Below, in pieces: positions 1 to 8,882 of a stretch of DNA of 64,000 nt (within the stretch, counting starts at the first letter, position 1; each line of letters begins with the position of its first letter). The position numbers and the translations under genes are program-made. The notes under the pieces were generated by a model. That model searched no databases, was not told the origin of the DNA, and saw nothing but the letters and a program-made list of their open reading frames with translations. Origin of the DNA: Pleionea sp. CnH1-48 (GTDB taxonomy: Bacteria > Pseudomonadota > Gammaproteobacteria > Enterobacterales > Kangiellaceae); contig NZ_JAMXSB010000016.1 of the NCBI RefSeq assembly GCF_024124665.1, forward strand, positions 62,001-126,000, in the 5' to 3' direction.

Positions 1-60
1 GCTGTCTGTTGGGCCTTGTTCGATGTTGATACTTTCGACATCCAAAATCAACAGAGCGTT

Positions 61-136
61 GGGTTGTTAGCTCAGTCGGTAGAGCAGTTGACTTTTAATC
101 AATTGGTCGCAGGTTCGAATCCTGCACAACCCACCA
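61..136 (+). tRNA. tRNA-Lys (UUU anticodon), CCA encoded
   Basis: A full cloverleaf can be folded by eye. The acceptor stem GGGTTGT (61-67) pairs with ACAACCC, the D arm has GCTC/GAGC, the anticodon arm 87-103 carries TTT at 94-96, and the T arm contains GGTTCGAATCC. The genomic sequence ends in CCA (134-136). A strong terminator follows directly, so this is the last or only tRNA of its transcript; no further tRNA is visible upstream within the window. Confidence 0.97.
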
Positions 137-144
137 TTATTTTT

Positions 145-175
145 AAAAACCGCAGCATCAACTGCGGTTTTTTTT
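145..175 (+). terminator. Rho-independent terminator after tRNA-Lys
   Basis: The stem CCGCAG (150-155) pairs with CTGCGG (162-167). It is extended by an A run on the left and an eight-T run on the right, with a six-base loop. It lies 9 bases after the tRNA. Confidence 0.9.
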
Positions 176-689
176 CGCTTGTAATTTAACCCTGCCTTCT
201 CTCTATTTTTCTTATTATCCTCATTTTCGAGTACCCATTGGGTAATGAATGATGCGTTTTGTTGTATCCATAAAATATGAAGGAAGAGATCGTGAATCTG
301 GAAATTCAAGAATCTCTTTTATTTGATAAGTCACAGAGTGGTATTTGAAGGGTAATATGAAACTGTATTTTAGTTTTGTTAGTTATATGCGGTTTCGGTT
401 GCCGCAACAAGACAGAGTAAGATTGAACTAAATTATTGAATAAATGTAAAAAAGTATCGGCAAACTGGTTGAAAACAAAAACGGGATTTGATTTAATAAA
501 TTCAACGACAGGGAGTCACCAAAACAAAATAAGGAAAATACGTAATGAAAAACTTATGTTTTGCTGCCCTGACCCATTCCCTTTTTAATAGCTGCTTTTA
601 TAGCCAGTTTTCTATTCTTAGTCGCCGTCTTTAGACGTTCTTCGTTCACTTACACCTATTGCTTTTCGTGATATCAGCGGGGATCTGTT
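176..689. other. Intergenic stretch with no assured gene
   Basis: About 500 AT-rich bases between the tRNA terminator and the ribbon-helix-helix gene. The only coding-like signal is a 29-codon ORF at 545-634 (plus strand) with AAGGAA nine bases before its ATG. It has no recognisable product and could be chance. No hairpin or repeat stood out. Confidence 0.5.
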
Positions 690-1085
690 GTGGCTAAACG
701 ATTAATAATTACTGATGAAAATATTCTGGATGCTCGAACTTGGCTTATTAATAAATTAGGCAAAGAGGGCTTCAATTTTAAAATTGATATTGAGCGGTTG
801 AAGGATTGCGAGTATGTGGATTCGCTGGTGGTAAACCAATTGACTCCACGGGAAACTAATCTGCTTTCTAGAGCGATTTCGGCGGCGAAAGCCAGGCGAC
901 AAAAAAAATCACCAGGAACTCAGATGGCATCGGTACAATTGCCGAGAGATTTGGTAGAAGAATGGGTGACGGTAGCCGAACTCGTTGGTGTTCCTAAGTC
1001 AGAGATTTTGCGCCGGGCAATTGCTTCTTTCTTACAAGGTTTTCAGTCCGAGCAAATGGCCAATCCTTCTGATGTGTGTCGGTAA
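690..1085 (+). CDS. Ribbon-helix-helix family putative DNA-binding protein
   Basis: A 131-residue protein with GTG start; GGGGA lies six bases upstream. The C-terminal part (about residues 77-115) reads as a ribbon-helix-helix fold: a short strand ASVQLPRDLVEEW followed by two helices ending in KSEILRRAIASFL. Such domains bind DNA as dimers, often as repressors. The N-terminal 75 residues are helical and charged and I do not recognise them. There is no toxin-like partner next to it, so this is probably not an antitoxin; an autonomous regulator is likelier. Its target cannot be read from the sequence. Confidence 0.7.
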   Translation: MAKRLIITDENILDARTWLINKLGKEGFNFKIDIERLKDCEYVDSLVVNQLTPRETNLLSRAISAAKARRQKKSPGTQMASVQLPRDLVEEWVTVAELVGVPKSEILRRAIASFLQGFQSEQMANPSDVCR

Positions 1086-1181
1086 TATGATGATTATTGA
1101 GCACTGACTTTGCCATAAGCGGCAGGCTGTTGGCATAATAAGAGCACTTAAAATTAATAATAATTGCCAGCAGGACCGGGT

Positions 1182-1973
1182 ATGCTTTCTTTTGTGATGG
1201 TGGGCTGTGCCGCTTTGCTCACCGCCATTTTGACCATGTTTTCTGGATTTGGGCTCGGTACCTTGCTGATGCCCGTGTTTGCGCTTTTCTTCCCTTTGCC
1301 TGTGGCTGTGGCTTCGACGGCTTTGGTTCATGGCGCTAATAATTTATTCAAAGTGTCTTTGATGCACCGTGATGCGGATAAGGCCGTCGTGTTACGTTTT
1401 GGCTTAACAGCTGTCGCGGCTGCCTGGTGCGGTGCCTGGATATTATCGCAATTGGCCCATTGGACGTTGGATATTCGTTGGCAATGGTTTGCCGTTGATT
1501 TTGTTACGACGCCTTTGAATATTACTTTAGGGCTACTGATATTAGCCTTTACCGCCATCGATCATTGGCCGACATTAAAGAAGAAGCAATTGGCGCCTCG
1601 TTGGCTACCGGTTGGGGGAATTATTTCTGGCTTCTTTGGTGGCCTGTCGGGCCATCAAGGCGCATTTCGTTCTATGTTTTTGTTGTCTTATGGTTTAACA
1701 CCTAAAACATTTGTCGCGACTCAGGCCGTGTTAGCGACTATGGTTGATACAACGCGTTTGCTGGTTTATGGAACTCTGTTACTCACTGTCGATGCAACGG
1801 ATTCTATCGGGGCAATAGATTGGCCTCATATATTGGTTGCAACGGTTTGTGCTTTTATCGGAACCTTAACGGCGCGCAAATATCTCGAAAAAATTAAAAT
1901 TGCTTTTGTGCGTCGTCTAACGACTTTCATGCTTGTATTAGTCGCGGTAGGGCTGATTCTGGGGATTTTATAG
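1182..1973 (+). CDS. Sulfite exporter TauE/SafE (TSUP) family membrane permease
   Basis: A 263-residue protein with about eight hydrophobic segments and the two-halved architecture of the TSUP family. The N-terminal half starts with a glycine-rich helix (FSGFGLGTLLMPVFALFF) and the second half has the matching signature GGIISGFFGGLSGHQG. Family members move sulfite, sulfoacetate or other small organosulfur anions across the inner membrane; the substrate here is not readable. ATG 1182 is preferred over an in-frame TTG at 1164 because GCAGGA sits at usual spacing before it. The cysJIH operon follows 445 bases later, which fits sulfur transport but proves nothing. A candidate sigma-70 promoter (TTGCCA, 18-base spacer, CATAAT) lies just upstream near 1110-1140. 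Confidence 0.85.
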   Translation: MLSFVMVGCAALLTAILTMFSGFGLGTLLMPVFALFFPLPVAVASTALVHGANNLFKVSLMHRDADKAVVLRFGLTAVAAAWCGAWILSQLAHWTLDIRWQWFAVDFVTTPLNITLGLLILAFTAIDHWPTLKKKQLAPRWLPVGGIISGFFGGLSGHQGAFRSMFLLSYGLTPKTFVATQAVLATMVDTTRLLVYGTLLLTVDATDSIGAIDWPHILVATVCAFIGTLTARKYLEKIKIAFVRRLTTFMLVLVAVGLILGIL

Positions 1974-2041
1974 GCTTGCTTGAGCTAAGGGCTGCGATCA
2001 CTGTAGAATGCACGACCGCCAATGATCAGGATAATAATGTA

Positions 2042-2269
2042 ATGGGACATATTGATTTGTTAATGAAATCCATCGATTTTCTTATCGACGATGGAAAGTA
2101 CAGCGAAGACGATATTCGTCACTTATTTGCTCTTGCTTTAGAAGATGGTGTGATTTCTGAAGATGAAAAGCGCATCTTAAAAGGCGTTTTTGAAACGGCA
2201 ATGATGCATGGCATTGATACTTCTACTCACGCATTGATAACTGAGCTGTCAAAAAAATATAATATTTAG
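2042..2269 (+). CDS. Small acidic helical protein, TerB-like
   Basis: About 75 residues from ATG 2042, with AGGA ten bases ahead; an in-frame TTG at 1976 would give 97 residues. The centre (LFALALEDGVISEDEKRILK) resembles one helical repeat of TerB/DUF533-type domains, which have acidic residues on helix ends and are tied to tellurite or phage stress in other systems. The match is to a motif only. It lies 68 bases after the TauE-like permease on the same strand and may share its transcript. Confidence 0.55.
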   Translation: MGHIDLLMKSIDFLIDDGKYSEDDIRHLFALALEDGVISEDEKRILKGVFETAMMHGIDTSTHALITELSKKYNI

Positions 2270-2418
2270 TGCTTCTAACTTATTGATCTTAATGGTTATA
2301 GGGATTGGCCATTAAGGATATAAGTATCAGTTATACCCTCATTTCTATCGCTTAGTTCAATGACATTTCTGCCTTGTCTATGCTGGACGCCACTATTGAT
2401 AAATAAAGGCGTTTTGGC

Positions 2419-4248
2419 ATGCTGGCCAACATACTACAAGAATTCGCAAGCCCCCTGACTAAAGAGCAGGTCGACAAGATTCAGGCGGCGGTTGGCGACT
2501 TGAGCTTAGAGCAAGTTAATTGGCTGAGTGGTTATTTGGCTGGGATTTCTGCGGGTGCGGGTGCTCAGACCTTGCAAGCCGCTACTAATTCAGATGTGCA
2601 GACCCTCTCAGCGCAAAAGCCATCGTTAAGTGTCGAGTCCACTACTATTTTATATGCCTCGCAAACAGGCAACGCTCGAGCTCTGGCAGAAGAACTGTAT
2701 GAGCAGTTAAAGCCACAGGGTTCTCATATTCGATTAGCGGATATGGCTGATTACAACGCCCGCCAGCTCAAGAACGAGCAACAGGTGTTTGTTATCGTAT
2801 CGACTCACGGCGAGGGTGAGCCACCAGATGATGCCTTACCTTTGCATGAGTTTTTGTTTGGTAAAAAAGCGCCTGATTTGTCCCATGTTAAATTCGCAGT
2901 ATTGGCCTTAGGCGACTCCAGTTACGAGTTCTTCTGTAAAACAGGTCAAGATTTTGATGAACGTTTCAGTGAGCTGGGTGCACAGCGACTTTTCGAGCGT
3001 GTGGATTGTGATGTTGACTATCGTTCACAAGCCAAAGCTTGGTCAGGGCAGGTGGTTGAGCAAGTGAGTAGTGCGGCTGCCACTGCTTCTGCGTCAGAAG
3101 AAACCAAGCCGCAACTTAGCGTTGTCGAAACGGTGTCTCGCTACAGTAAATTCACTCCTTTTTCTGCTGAGTTATTAGTGAGCCAGCCCCTTACTGGTCG
3201 TGGCAGTTCAAAAACAACCGCTCATGTTGAAATCTCTCTTGAAGACTCAGGTTTGAGTTATGCACCAGGTGATTCGCTAGGAGTTTGGCCCGAGAATCAC
3301 TCTTCTCTGGTCGAACAGGTGTTAGCGGTCGTTGGACTTAATGGAGAACAAGAAGTCACGGTTGAAGAGCAAACTAAGCGATTAAAAGAAGCATTGGTTG
3401 TTGATTATGAGCTAACACAAATTAGTCCTGCGTTGGTTCAGTTTGTTGCCGAAAAAAGTGGTGATGGTTCCTTGCAGGCAATTGTGCAAGAAAGAAGTGA
3501 ACTCAATGCCTTTATTAAAAACCATCAAGTGATTGAGTTGCTCCAAAAGTATCCATTGAGCTGGTCAGTAGAAGAGCTTCTAGGACAGCTGCGTAGAATC
3601 ACACCGCGTTTATATTCTATCGCGTCGAGTCAAGAAGCGGTTGATGATGAGGTTCACTTAACCGTTGGCCTGGTGGATGATGTGCGTGATGAACAACACT
3701 ACTATGGCGCAGCGAGCCGATTTTTGGTGGAAGCCGAAGAAGACCAAAAGGTTCGAGTGTTTGTTGAAAAAAACAAACACTTTAAACTGCCAGACAATGG
3801 CGACACCGACATTATTATGATTGGAGCGGGCACCGGTATTGCTCCTTATCGAGGCTTTATGCAACAGCGTGAGTCAGTCGATACTCAAGGGCGTAACTGG
3901 TTGTTCTTTGGTAATCCTCATTTTCAAACCGATTTCCTGTATCAGCTAGAGTGGCAACAATGGTTAAAGTCAGGATTATTAAGTCGTATCGATTTGGCGT
4001 TCTCTCGCGATCAAGCTCACAAAGTTTATGTACAGCATAAAATCAAAGAGCAGGGCCAAGAGCTATTCCAATGGCTAGAGCAAGGCGCTCACCTTTATAT
4101 CTGTGGTGATAAAGACAACATGGCAAAAGCGGTTGAGTCGAGCCTGCTTGATGTGATCAGCGAGTACTCCGGCAAAGATTCTGCTTATGCCGAAGACTAT
4201 TTACAACAACTGCGCCAGAGCGCTCGTTATCAGAAGGATGTTTACTAA
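2419..4248 (+). CDS. cysJ: Sulfite reductase [NADPH] flavoprotein alpha subunit
   Basis: 609 residues, close to the 599 of the E. coli protein. It carries electrons from NADPH through FAD and FMN to the CysI hemoprotein, which reduces sulfite to sulfide. Order of parts: N-terminal linker; flavodoxin domain from about residue 75 (ILYASQTGNARALAEEL, then STHGEGEPPDD); FAD-binding ferredoxin-reductase region with RLYSIASS; NADPH-binding part with GAGTGIAPYRGF; and the C-terminal YxxDVY ending typical of the family. Its TAA overlaps the cysI ATG by one base, so the two are translationally coupled. The 148 bases upstream should hold the CysB-dependent promoter; I could not define a CysB site there. 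Confidence 0.97.
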   Translation: MLANILQEFASPLTKEQVDKIQAAVGDLSLEQVNWLSGYLAGISAGAGAQTLQAATNSDVQTLSAQKPSLSVESTTILYASQTGNARALAEELYEQLKPQGSHIRLADMADYNARQLKNEQQVFVIVSTHGEGEPPDDALPLHEFLFGKKAPDLSHVKFAVLALGDSSYEFFCKTGQDFDERFSELGAQRLFERVDCDVDYRSQAKAWSGQVVEQVSSAAATASASEETKPQLSVVETVSRYSKFTPFSAELLVSQPLTGRGSSKTTAHVEISLEDSGLSYAPGDSLGVWPENHSSLVEQVLAVVGLNGEQEVTVEEQTKRLKEALVVDYELTQISPALVQFVAEKSGDGSLQAIVQERSELNAFIKNHQVIELLQKYPLSWSVEELLGQLRRITPRLYSIASSQEAVDDEVHLTVGLVDDVRDEQHYYGAASRFLVEAEEDQKVRVFVEKNKHFKLPDNGDTDIIMIGAGTGIAPYRGFMQQRESVDTQGRNWLFFGNPHFQTDFLYQLEWQQWLKSGLLSRIDLAFSRDQAHKVYVQHKIKEQGQELFQWLEQGAHLYICGDKDNMAKAVESSLLDVISEYSGKDSAYAEDYLQQLRQSARYQKDVY

Positions 4249-5993
4249 TGTCTGATACAAAAACGTTTTCGTTAACAAAAGAACAAGTTCAATCGCTTAA
4301 TCCTGTAGAAGGCATTAAAGATAAAAGCCAACATTTACGTGGCAGCATTGCACAGAGTTTGGCAAACCCCGTTACTGGTGCCGTTGCTGCTGATGATACG
4401 CAATTGATTAAGTTTCATGGTATTTACCAGCAAGATGATCGTGATTTGCGTAATGAGCGTCGCAAACAAAAGTTGGAGCCTGCCTATAGTTTTATGCTGC
4501 GCGCGCGCGTACCGGGGGGTATCTGTTCTCCTGCACAATGGTTAGCCATGGACCGTATTGCTAATGAGTTTGGTAATGATACGTTACGTCTCACTACCCG
4601 CCAGGCATTTCAACTACATGGCATTATCAAAAATAATTTGCGTCCGACCATGCAGTCAATGAAGCAAGTCATGCTTGATTCAATTGCAGCCTGTGGTGAC
4701 GTTAATCGTAATGTGATGTGTAATCCGAATCCGGTTGAGTCTAAAGTGCATAAAGAAGTTTATGACTGGGCGGCGCGCATTAGTGAGCATTTATTACCAA
4801 AAACTCAGGCTTATTACGAGATCTGGTTGAACGGCGACAAGGTTGATACCAATCAAGAAAAAGAACCGATTTATAGTAAGCACTATTTGCCGCGTAAGTT
4901 TAAGACGGTTGTGGCCATTCCGCCGTATAACGACGTCGATGTCTTTGCTCATGATTTGGGTTTTATCGCAATCATTCAAAACGGACGCCTGGCAGGGTTT
5001 AATGTCACTGTTGGCGGTGGAATGGGGATGTCTCATGGGGATACAGAGACTTATCCTCGAGCTGCAGACGTTATTGGATTTTGTTTTCCACAGCAAGTTT
5101 TGGCCGTTGCTGAGCAAGTGGTCAAAATTCAGCGAGACTTTGGTAATCGAGAAGTGCGCAAGCAGGCGCGATTTAAATATACCATCGCGACTCGTGGCAT
5201 AGACTGGTTTAAACAGGAGCTTAATGATCGTCTAGGTTGGAAGTTGTTACCTAACCAACCTTATGAGTTTATTAGCAACAGTGATCGCTATGGTTGGATT
5301 AAAGGGTACGATGGTCGGTGGAATTTAAATCTCTATATTGAGAATGGTCGAATTGCTGATCATCCTGATTGGCCGCTGATGTCTGGGTTAAGAGAAGTTG
5401 CAAAAATTCACGATGGTGATTTTCGCATTACACCGAATCAGAATCTGATCATTGCTGGAATATCGGAGCAAAACAAAGCACAGGTAGAAGCTTTAGTAGA
5501 GCAGTACCGGTTAAATACAGGCGAAGAAGTTTCGAATATTCGACGTCATGGTATGGCGTGTGTTTCGTTACCTACCTGTACCTTAGCGATGGCAGAAAGT
5601 GAGCGTTATATGCCTACTTTCCTCGATAAGATGGAAAGTCTATTGCAGCAACATGGATTAGAATCACAACCTATCACGATTCGAATGACGGGATGTCCGA
5701 ATGGTTGTGCCCGTCCTTATCTGGCTGAAATTGGATTGGTGGGTAAGGGGCCTGGAAAATACAATCTATTTTTGGGGGCTGGGCATCATGGTGAGCGTTT
5801 AGGCGTGGTGTATCGCGACAACATTGGCGAGCAGGAAATTTTGCGCGTGTTGGATCAGTTGTTTGCACAATATGTTGCTCAACGTGAAAGTGACGAAAAG
5901 TTTGGCGATTTTATTGTACGAAAAGGGATTGTATCGCCGACAGCAACGCCGCAAGACTTTCATTTTGAATTACAACATCAGGCAGCTGTTTAG
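4248..5993 (+). CDS. cysI: Sulfite reductase [NADPH] hemoprotein beta subunit
   Basis: 581 residues. Catalyses six-electron reduction of sulfite to sulfide at a siroheme coupled to a 4Fe-4S cluster. The four cluster cysteines are visible as C438 and C444 (ACVSLPTC) and C483 and C487 (GCPNGC), in the family's usual spacing. Two ferredoxin-like sulfite reductase half domains flank them, with VGGGMGMSHGD in the first siroheme-binding region. It overlaps the stop of cysJ and is followed 18-39 bases later by cysH, the classic cysJIH order of enterobacteria. Confidence 0.97.
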   Translation: MSDTKTFSLTKEQVQSLNPVEGIKDKSQHLRGSIAQSLANPVTGAVAADDTQLIKFHGIYQQDDRDLRNERRKQKLEPAYSFMLRARVPGGICSPAQWLAMDRIANEFGNDTLRLTTRQAFQLHGIIKNNLRPTMQSMKQVMLDSIAACGDVNRNVMCNPNPVESKVHKEVYDWAARISEHLLPKTQAYYEIWLNGDKVDTNQEKEPIYSKHYLPRKFKTVVAIPPYNDVDVFAHDLGFIAIIQNGRLAGFNVTVGGGMGMSHGDTETYPRAADVIGFCFPQQVLAVAEQVVKIQRDFGNREVRKQARFKYTIATRGIDWFKQELNDRLGWKLLPNQPYEFISNSDRYGWIKGYDGRWNLNLYIENGRIADHPDWPLMSGLREVAKIHDGDFRITPNQNLIIAGISEQNKAQVEALVEQYRLNTGEEVSNIRRHGMACVSLPTCTLAMAESERYMPTFLDKMESLLQQHGLESQPITIRMTGCPNGCARPYLAEIGLVGKGPGKYNLFLGAGHHGERLGVVYRDNIGEQEILRVLDQLFAQYVAQRESDEKFGDFIVRKGIVSPTATPQDFHFELQHQAAV

Positions 5994-6032
5994 CGAATAG
6001 ATGGACAGTCTATGACTGCCGAGGAGAACTCA

Positions 6033-6758
6033 ATGGGTTCCTATTGTTTACAACAAAAAGCGTTAACCGTCGAAGAGTTTGATTTTGCTCAGGCTAACAC
6101 CAGATTGGCATCAATGACGGCACAGCAGAGGGTCGACTGGGCATTAGATACCTTGCCTGGTCATCATGTGTTGGCATCAAGCTTTGGCGCCCAGTCGGCG
6201 GTCAGTTTGCATCTATTAACTCAGGCTTTACCTGACATTCCAGTCATGTTGATTGATACAGGGTATCTTTTTTCAGAAACTTATCAGTTTATTGATCAGT
6301 TGGCTGAGCGTTTGAAGCTAAATTTAAAAGTGTTTCGCAGTCCGATAACTCCTGCATGGCAAGAAGCTCGCTATGGTCAGTTATGGGAACAGGGCGTTGA
6401 AGGGATCGAACGTTATAATCAATTGAATAAAGTAGAGCCGATGCAGCAGGCGTTAGAGGAGCTTCAGTGTTCTACCTGGTTTGCTGGGTTGCGCCGAGAT
6501 CAATCTAATTCGAGAAAACATATTGATTTTGTTCGTGCCCAGCAACAGCGATTCAAAGTGCATCCGATTGCTGATTGGAGCAACCGAGATTTGCATTATT
6601 ACTTGAAGCAACATGACTTGCCTTATCATCCTTTGTGGGAAAAAGGTTACGTGTCGATAGGTGATGTTCATACCACTCGGCCTTTTGCCGCAGGCATGAG
6701 TGAAGAGGAGACGCGTTTCTTTGGACTAAAACGAGAATGTGGCATTCATGAAATATAA
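6033..6758 (+). CDS. cysH: Phosphoadenosine phosphosulfate (PAPS) reductase
   Basis: 241 residues from ATG 6033. Reduces PAPS to sulfite with thioredoxin, feeding CysJI. The PP-loop-like segment [20 protein letters not shown] and the C-terminal catalytic ECGIH motif (Cys 236) are all present. The enzyme lacks the paired cysteines that mark 4Fe-4S APS reductases, so PAPS is the expected substrate. The start is set by GAGGAG at 6021-6026, six bases before ATG 6033; an earlier in-frame ATG at 6012 has no such site. Third gene of cysJIH. Confidence 0.95.
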   Translation: MGSYCLQQKALTVEEFDFAQANTRLASMTAQQRVDWALDTLPGHHVLASSFGAQSAVSLHLLTQALPDIPVMLIDTGYLFSETYQFIDQLAERLKLNLKVFRSPITPAWQEARYGQLWEQGVEGIERYNQLNKVEPMQQALEELQCSTWFAGLRRDQSNSRKHIDFVRAQQQRFKVHPIADWSNRDLHYYLKQHDLPYHPLWEKGYVSIGDVHTTRPFAAGMSEEETRFFGLKRECGIHEI

Positions 6759-6768
6759 TGGAAATAAT

Positions 6769-6792
6769 AAAAAAGCCCGTAAGGGCTTTTTT
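6769..6792. terminator. Bidirectional terminator between cysH and the borosin/DGC operon
   Basis: The perfect inverted repeat AAAAAAGCCC (6769-6778) and GGGCTTTTTT (6783-6792) has a four-base loop. T runs on both strands let it end the rightward cysJIH transcript and the leftward transcript that finishes with the diguanylate cyclase. Confidence 0.9.
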
Positions 6793-6830
6793 ATTAGAGC
6801 GATAAAGCTCATTAAAAGACTGGCAAGGAT

Positions 6831-8576
6831 TTAACTAAAGACAGTAACTCGGTTTCTACCATCTCGTTTTGATTTGTACATAGCTTCGTCAGCATCGGCT
6901 ATCAGATCTTTGAGTTCGTAACCTGAACGGCTAGCAGTCGTGATACCGAAGCTAGCGGTGATGGTAAAGTTATGGCCTGAATCCGTTGTATCAATCACTT
7001 CGATAGTTCGTCGATGCTCTTCTGCGAGTTTTTCTGCGGTTTCAACATCACAGCCAGGTAGTAAGATGGCAAACTCTTCGCCCCCCAGGCGGCCAAGTAT
7101 GTCATTTTTGCGTGTGTGAGTTTGGCAGGCTTTAACTGCATTTTTTAATGCCCAGTCACCAGTAGGATGGCCGAAGCTGTCGTTGATGACTTTAAATTTA
7201 TCTAAATCAAACAGAATGAACGCCATTTCTTGCTCAGTGCTATAGCAATATTCGATAGTACTTTGAGAGCGTTGAGTAAAATGATGGCGACTACAGATCC
7301 CTGTCAGGCTGTCATATTCTGCAAGGCGGCGTAAACGCACTTGAGTCAGTTTTGTTTTATAAGCCCATAGAGCAATAAAACCAATAATAGCGACTAATAG
7401 GATGATAAGCAGTCGATTGTTTTCTGCCGCTTTATTAGAAAGCTTTTTTTCCAGCTTTAAGACTTCATTTTGTTTATCAAGTAACTCCACTCGACGTTTC
7501 ATCTCTATCGACTGGTGGCTGACTAGCTGGTATGCCAGCTGTTTAGCGGTAATGTCATTGATATAAGCTTTGTCTGCGACCGCATGCTTTTTATGATAAT
7601 CCAATGCAGAAACAAGATCATTTTGTTTCATGGCGATTTGGTAGAGCAACTCGTAAGACTTTACGATGGGTAAGGTATGGCCTAACGATTCGCTTTCTTT
7701 CACCGCTCTGGCGGCGTATCGATCAGCTAGCTCAAATCGGTCATCGGTCCAGTGAGCTTTGGCTAGCAGATAGAAAAACTCGGAAGTGAGGCGAGGGTAT
7801 TTTGCTGCCGTAACTTCTGTAATGTGTTGATTCAGCAACTCAAGGGCGGCTTGGTGCTGGCCTTTATCCATAAACAGCGAGGCGCGATAAGTGCGAATAA
7901 GATTCGTTCCCACCGTTTCTCGATGGGTTTTACAGGTGTCGAGACCTGACTGTATGTCTTTGTTATTTTGTTCCAGAGTTTTTAGTTGAAATTGTGCTTC
8001 TAGCTTCAACATTTTGGCTATGCAGAGATTTCTGCCTTCTGGAGCTTCAGACAATAAGCGGTTAGCGTATTGCAAACCCAGTTCATATTGTCCCATTTGG
8101 TTATATAAAATGGAGGCTACCTGTAGGCCCTGCTGGCGCGCTTCGCTATTCTGTATTTCTGGAAGAAGATCGAGCGTTTGCTCGAGATGGGTTAAGCCTT
8201 CTGTAAAATGGCGCGTTACCGCTGCGGTGTTGGCAATCGATGCGCCTGCGCGAAATCGCAGAAGAGAGCTGGCAGATTCTTCTAGAACCTTTTTAAAAAG
8301 AATGAGAGCAGTGTCCATATCTCCTGCGAACGCGCGCTCGTAGCCACGCAGGTAGTTTAAATAATTTTTTTGCTCTTGAGATAAGGTTTCGGTGCGGAGG
8401 CTGAGTCCATTTAACAAATCTCTAAACTTTTGTGGATCAGAGCTGCGAATGGCATCGGCTTGCTTGAGGATCTGATTGTTTTCTTCTAAAGAATCAGCCC
8501 AAACAGGGCTGATTAAAAGCATCGAAATGAAAACGATCCAGTACTTAAGATAATACTTGTTATTATTTTGTTTCAT
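6831..8576 (-). CDS. Membrane-bound diguanylate cyclase with TPR-like periplasmic domain
   Basis: 581 residues. A signal sequence ends near residue 27 (SPVWA), followed by a helical, TPR-like sensor region to about residue 370, one membrane helix (LLIILLVAIIGFIALWAY) and a cytoplasmic GGDEF domain. The active-site motif is GGEEF and the product-inhibition site RKND sits five residues before it. It should therefore make c-di-GMP from two GTP and be feedback inhibited. The sensor ligand is unknown. Its ATG lies only six bases after the stop of the borosin precursor gene, so it is very likely co-transcribed with it, although its own ribosome site (AGGAA touching the ATG) is poorly spaced and suggests low or coupled translation. 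Confidence 0.93.
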   Translation of the reverse strand: MKQNNNKYYLKYWIVFISMLLISPVWADSLEENNQILKQADAIRSSDPQKFRDLLNGLSLRTETLSQEQKNYLNYLRGYERAFAGDMDTALILFKKVLEESASSLLRFRAGASIANTAAVTRHFTEGLTHLEQTLDLLPEIQNSEARQQGLQVASILYNQMGQYELGLQYANRLLSEAPEGRNLCIAKMLKLEAQFQLKTLEQNNKDIQSGLDTCKTHRETVGTNLIRTYRASLFMDKGQHQAALELLNQHITEVTAAKYPRLTSEFFYLLAKAHWTDDRFELADRYAARAVKESESLGHTLPIVKSYELLYQIAMKQNDLVSALDYHKKHAVADKAYINDITAKQLAYQLVSHQSIEMKRRVELLDKQNEVLKLEKKLSNKAAENNRLLIILLVAIIGFIALWAYKTKLTQVRLRRLAEYDSLTGICSRHHFTQRSQSTIEYCYSTEQEMAFILFDLDKFKVINDSFGHPTGDWALKNAVKACQTHTRKNDILGRLGGEEFAILLPGCDVETAEKLAEEHRRTIEVIDTTDSGHNFTITASFGITTASRSGYELKDLIADADEAMYKSKRDGRNRVTVFS

Positions 8577-8582
8577 TTCCTG

Positions 8583-8849
8583 TTAATTAACTGCTTGACG
8601 AATCTTGTCATCTGGCTGATCGTCGCCTTCTTTCTCAGGCTCGTCTTCTGCTGGTGCGATAAAGCATATCACATCTGGACGAGAGCCTAGCAGTTTTTTT
8701 AGCGCTTCGGCATCATTATTTTGCAGTGCGTCACGCAATTCGTCATTAACGTCTAGTTGATTGATCTCCTCTGACAACTGCTCTTTAGATGCGTGACGTA
8801 AAGTTGCATCTTGGCCTAGTTTTTCTAAAAACTTAATGACTTGAGACAT
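8583..8849 (-). CDS. Split-borosin precursor peptide (putative)
   Basis: 88 residues with a good AGGAG site before ATG 8849. The first ~55 residues are helical and carry LGQDATL near residues 11-17, resembling the leader (borosin-binding) domain of the Shewanella oneidensis SonA precursor as I remember it. After the leader come GSRPDV and the hydrophobic run VICFIAPA (60-67), in the place where SonA-type peptides carry their backbone-methylated core. An acidic tail EDEPEKEGDDQPDD follows. The gene is 33 bases downstream of the methyltransferase gene on the same strand. The assignment rests on the pairing plus leader similarity. What is methylated, and whether a mature product is cut out, is inference; no protease gene lies beside it. 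Confidence 0.78.
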   Translation of the reverse strand: MSQVIKFLEKLGQDATLRHASKEQLSEEINQLDVNDELRDALQNNDAEALKKLLGSRPDVICFIAPAEDEPEKEGDDQPDDKIRQAVN

Positions 8850-8882
8850 TTTTTTCTCCTTCGTATGGCGTTAGTTATTGCA

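Noticed and set aside
67-309. 80-codon minus-strand frame across the tRNA
   Set aside because: It is the antisense of tRNA-Lys and its terminator; the NGGLCRIRTCD string is a well-known false product of tRNA antisense frames.
1032-1331. 99-codon minus-strand frame at the start of the TauE-like gene
   Set aside because: His/Arg/Gln-rich shadow of a hydrophobic coding region, with no start signal.
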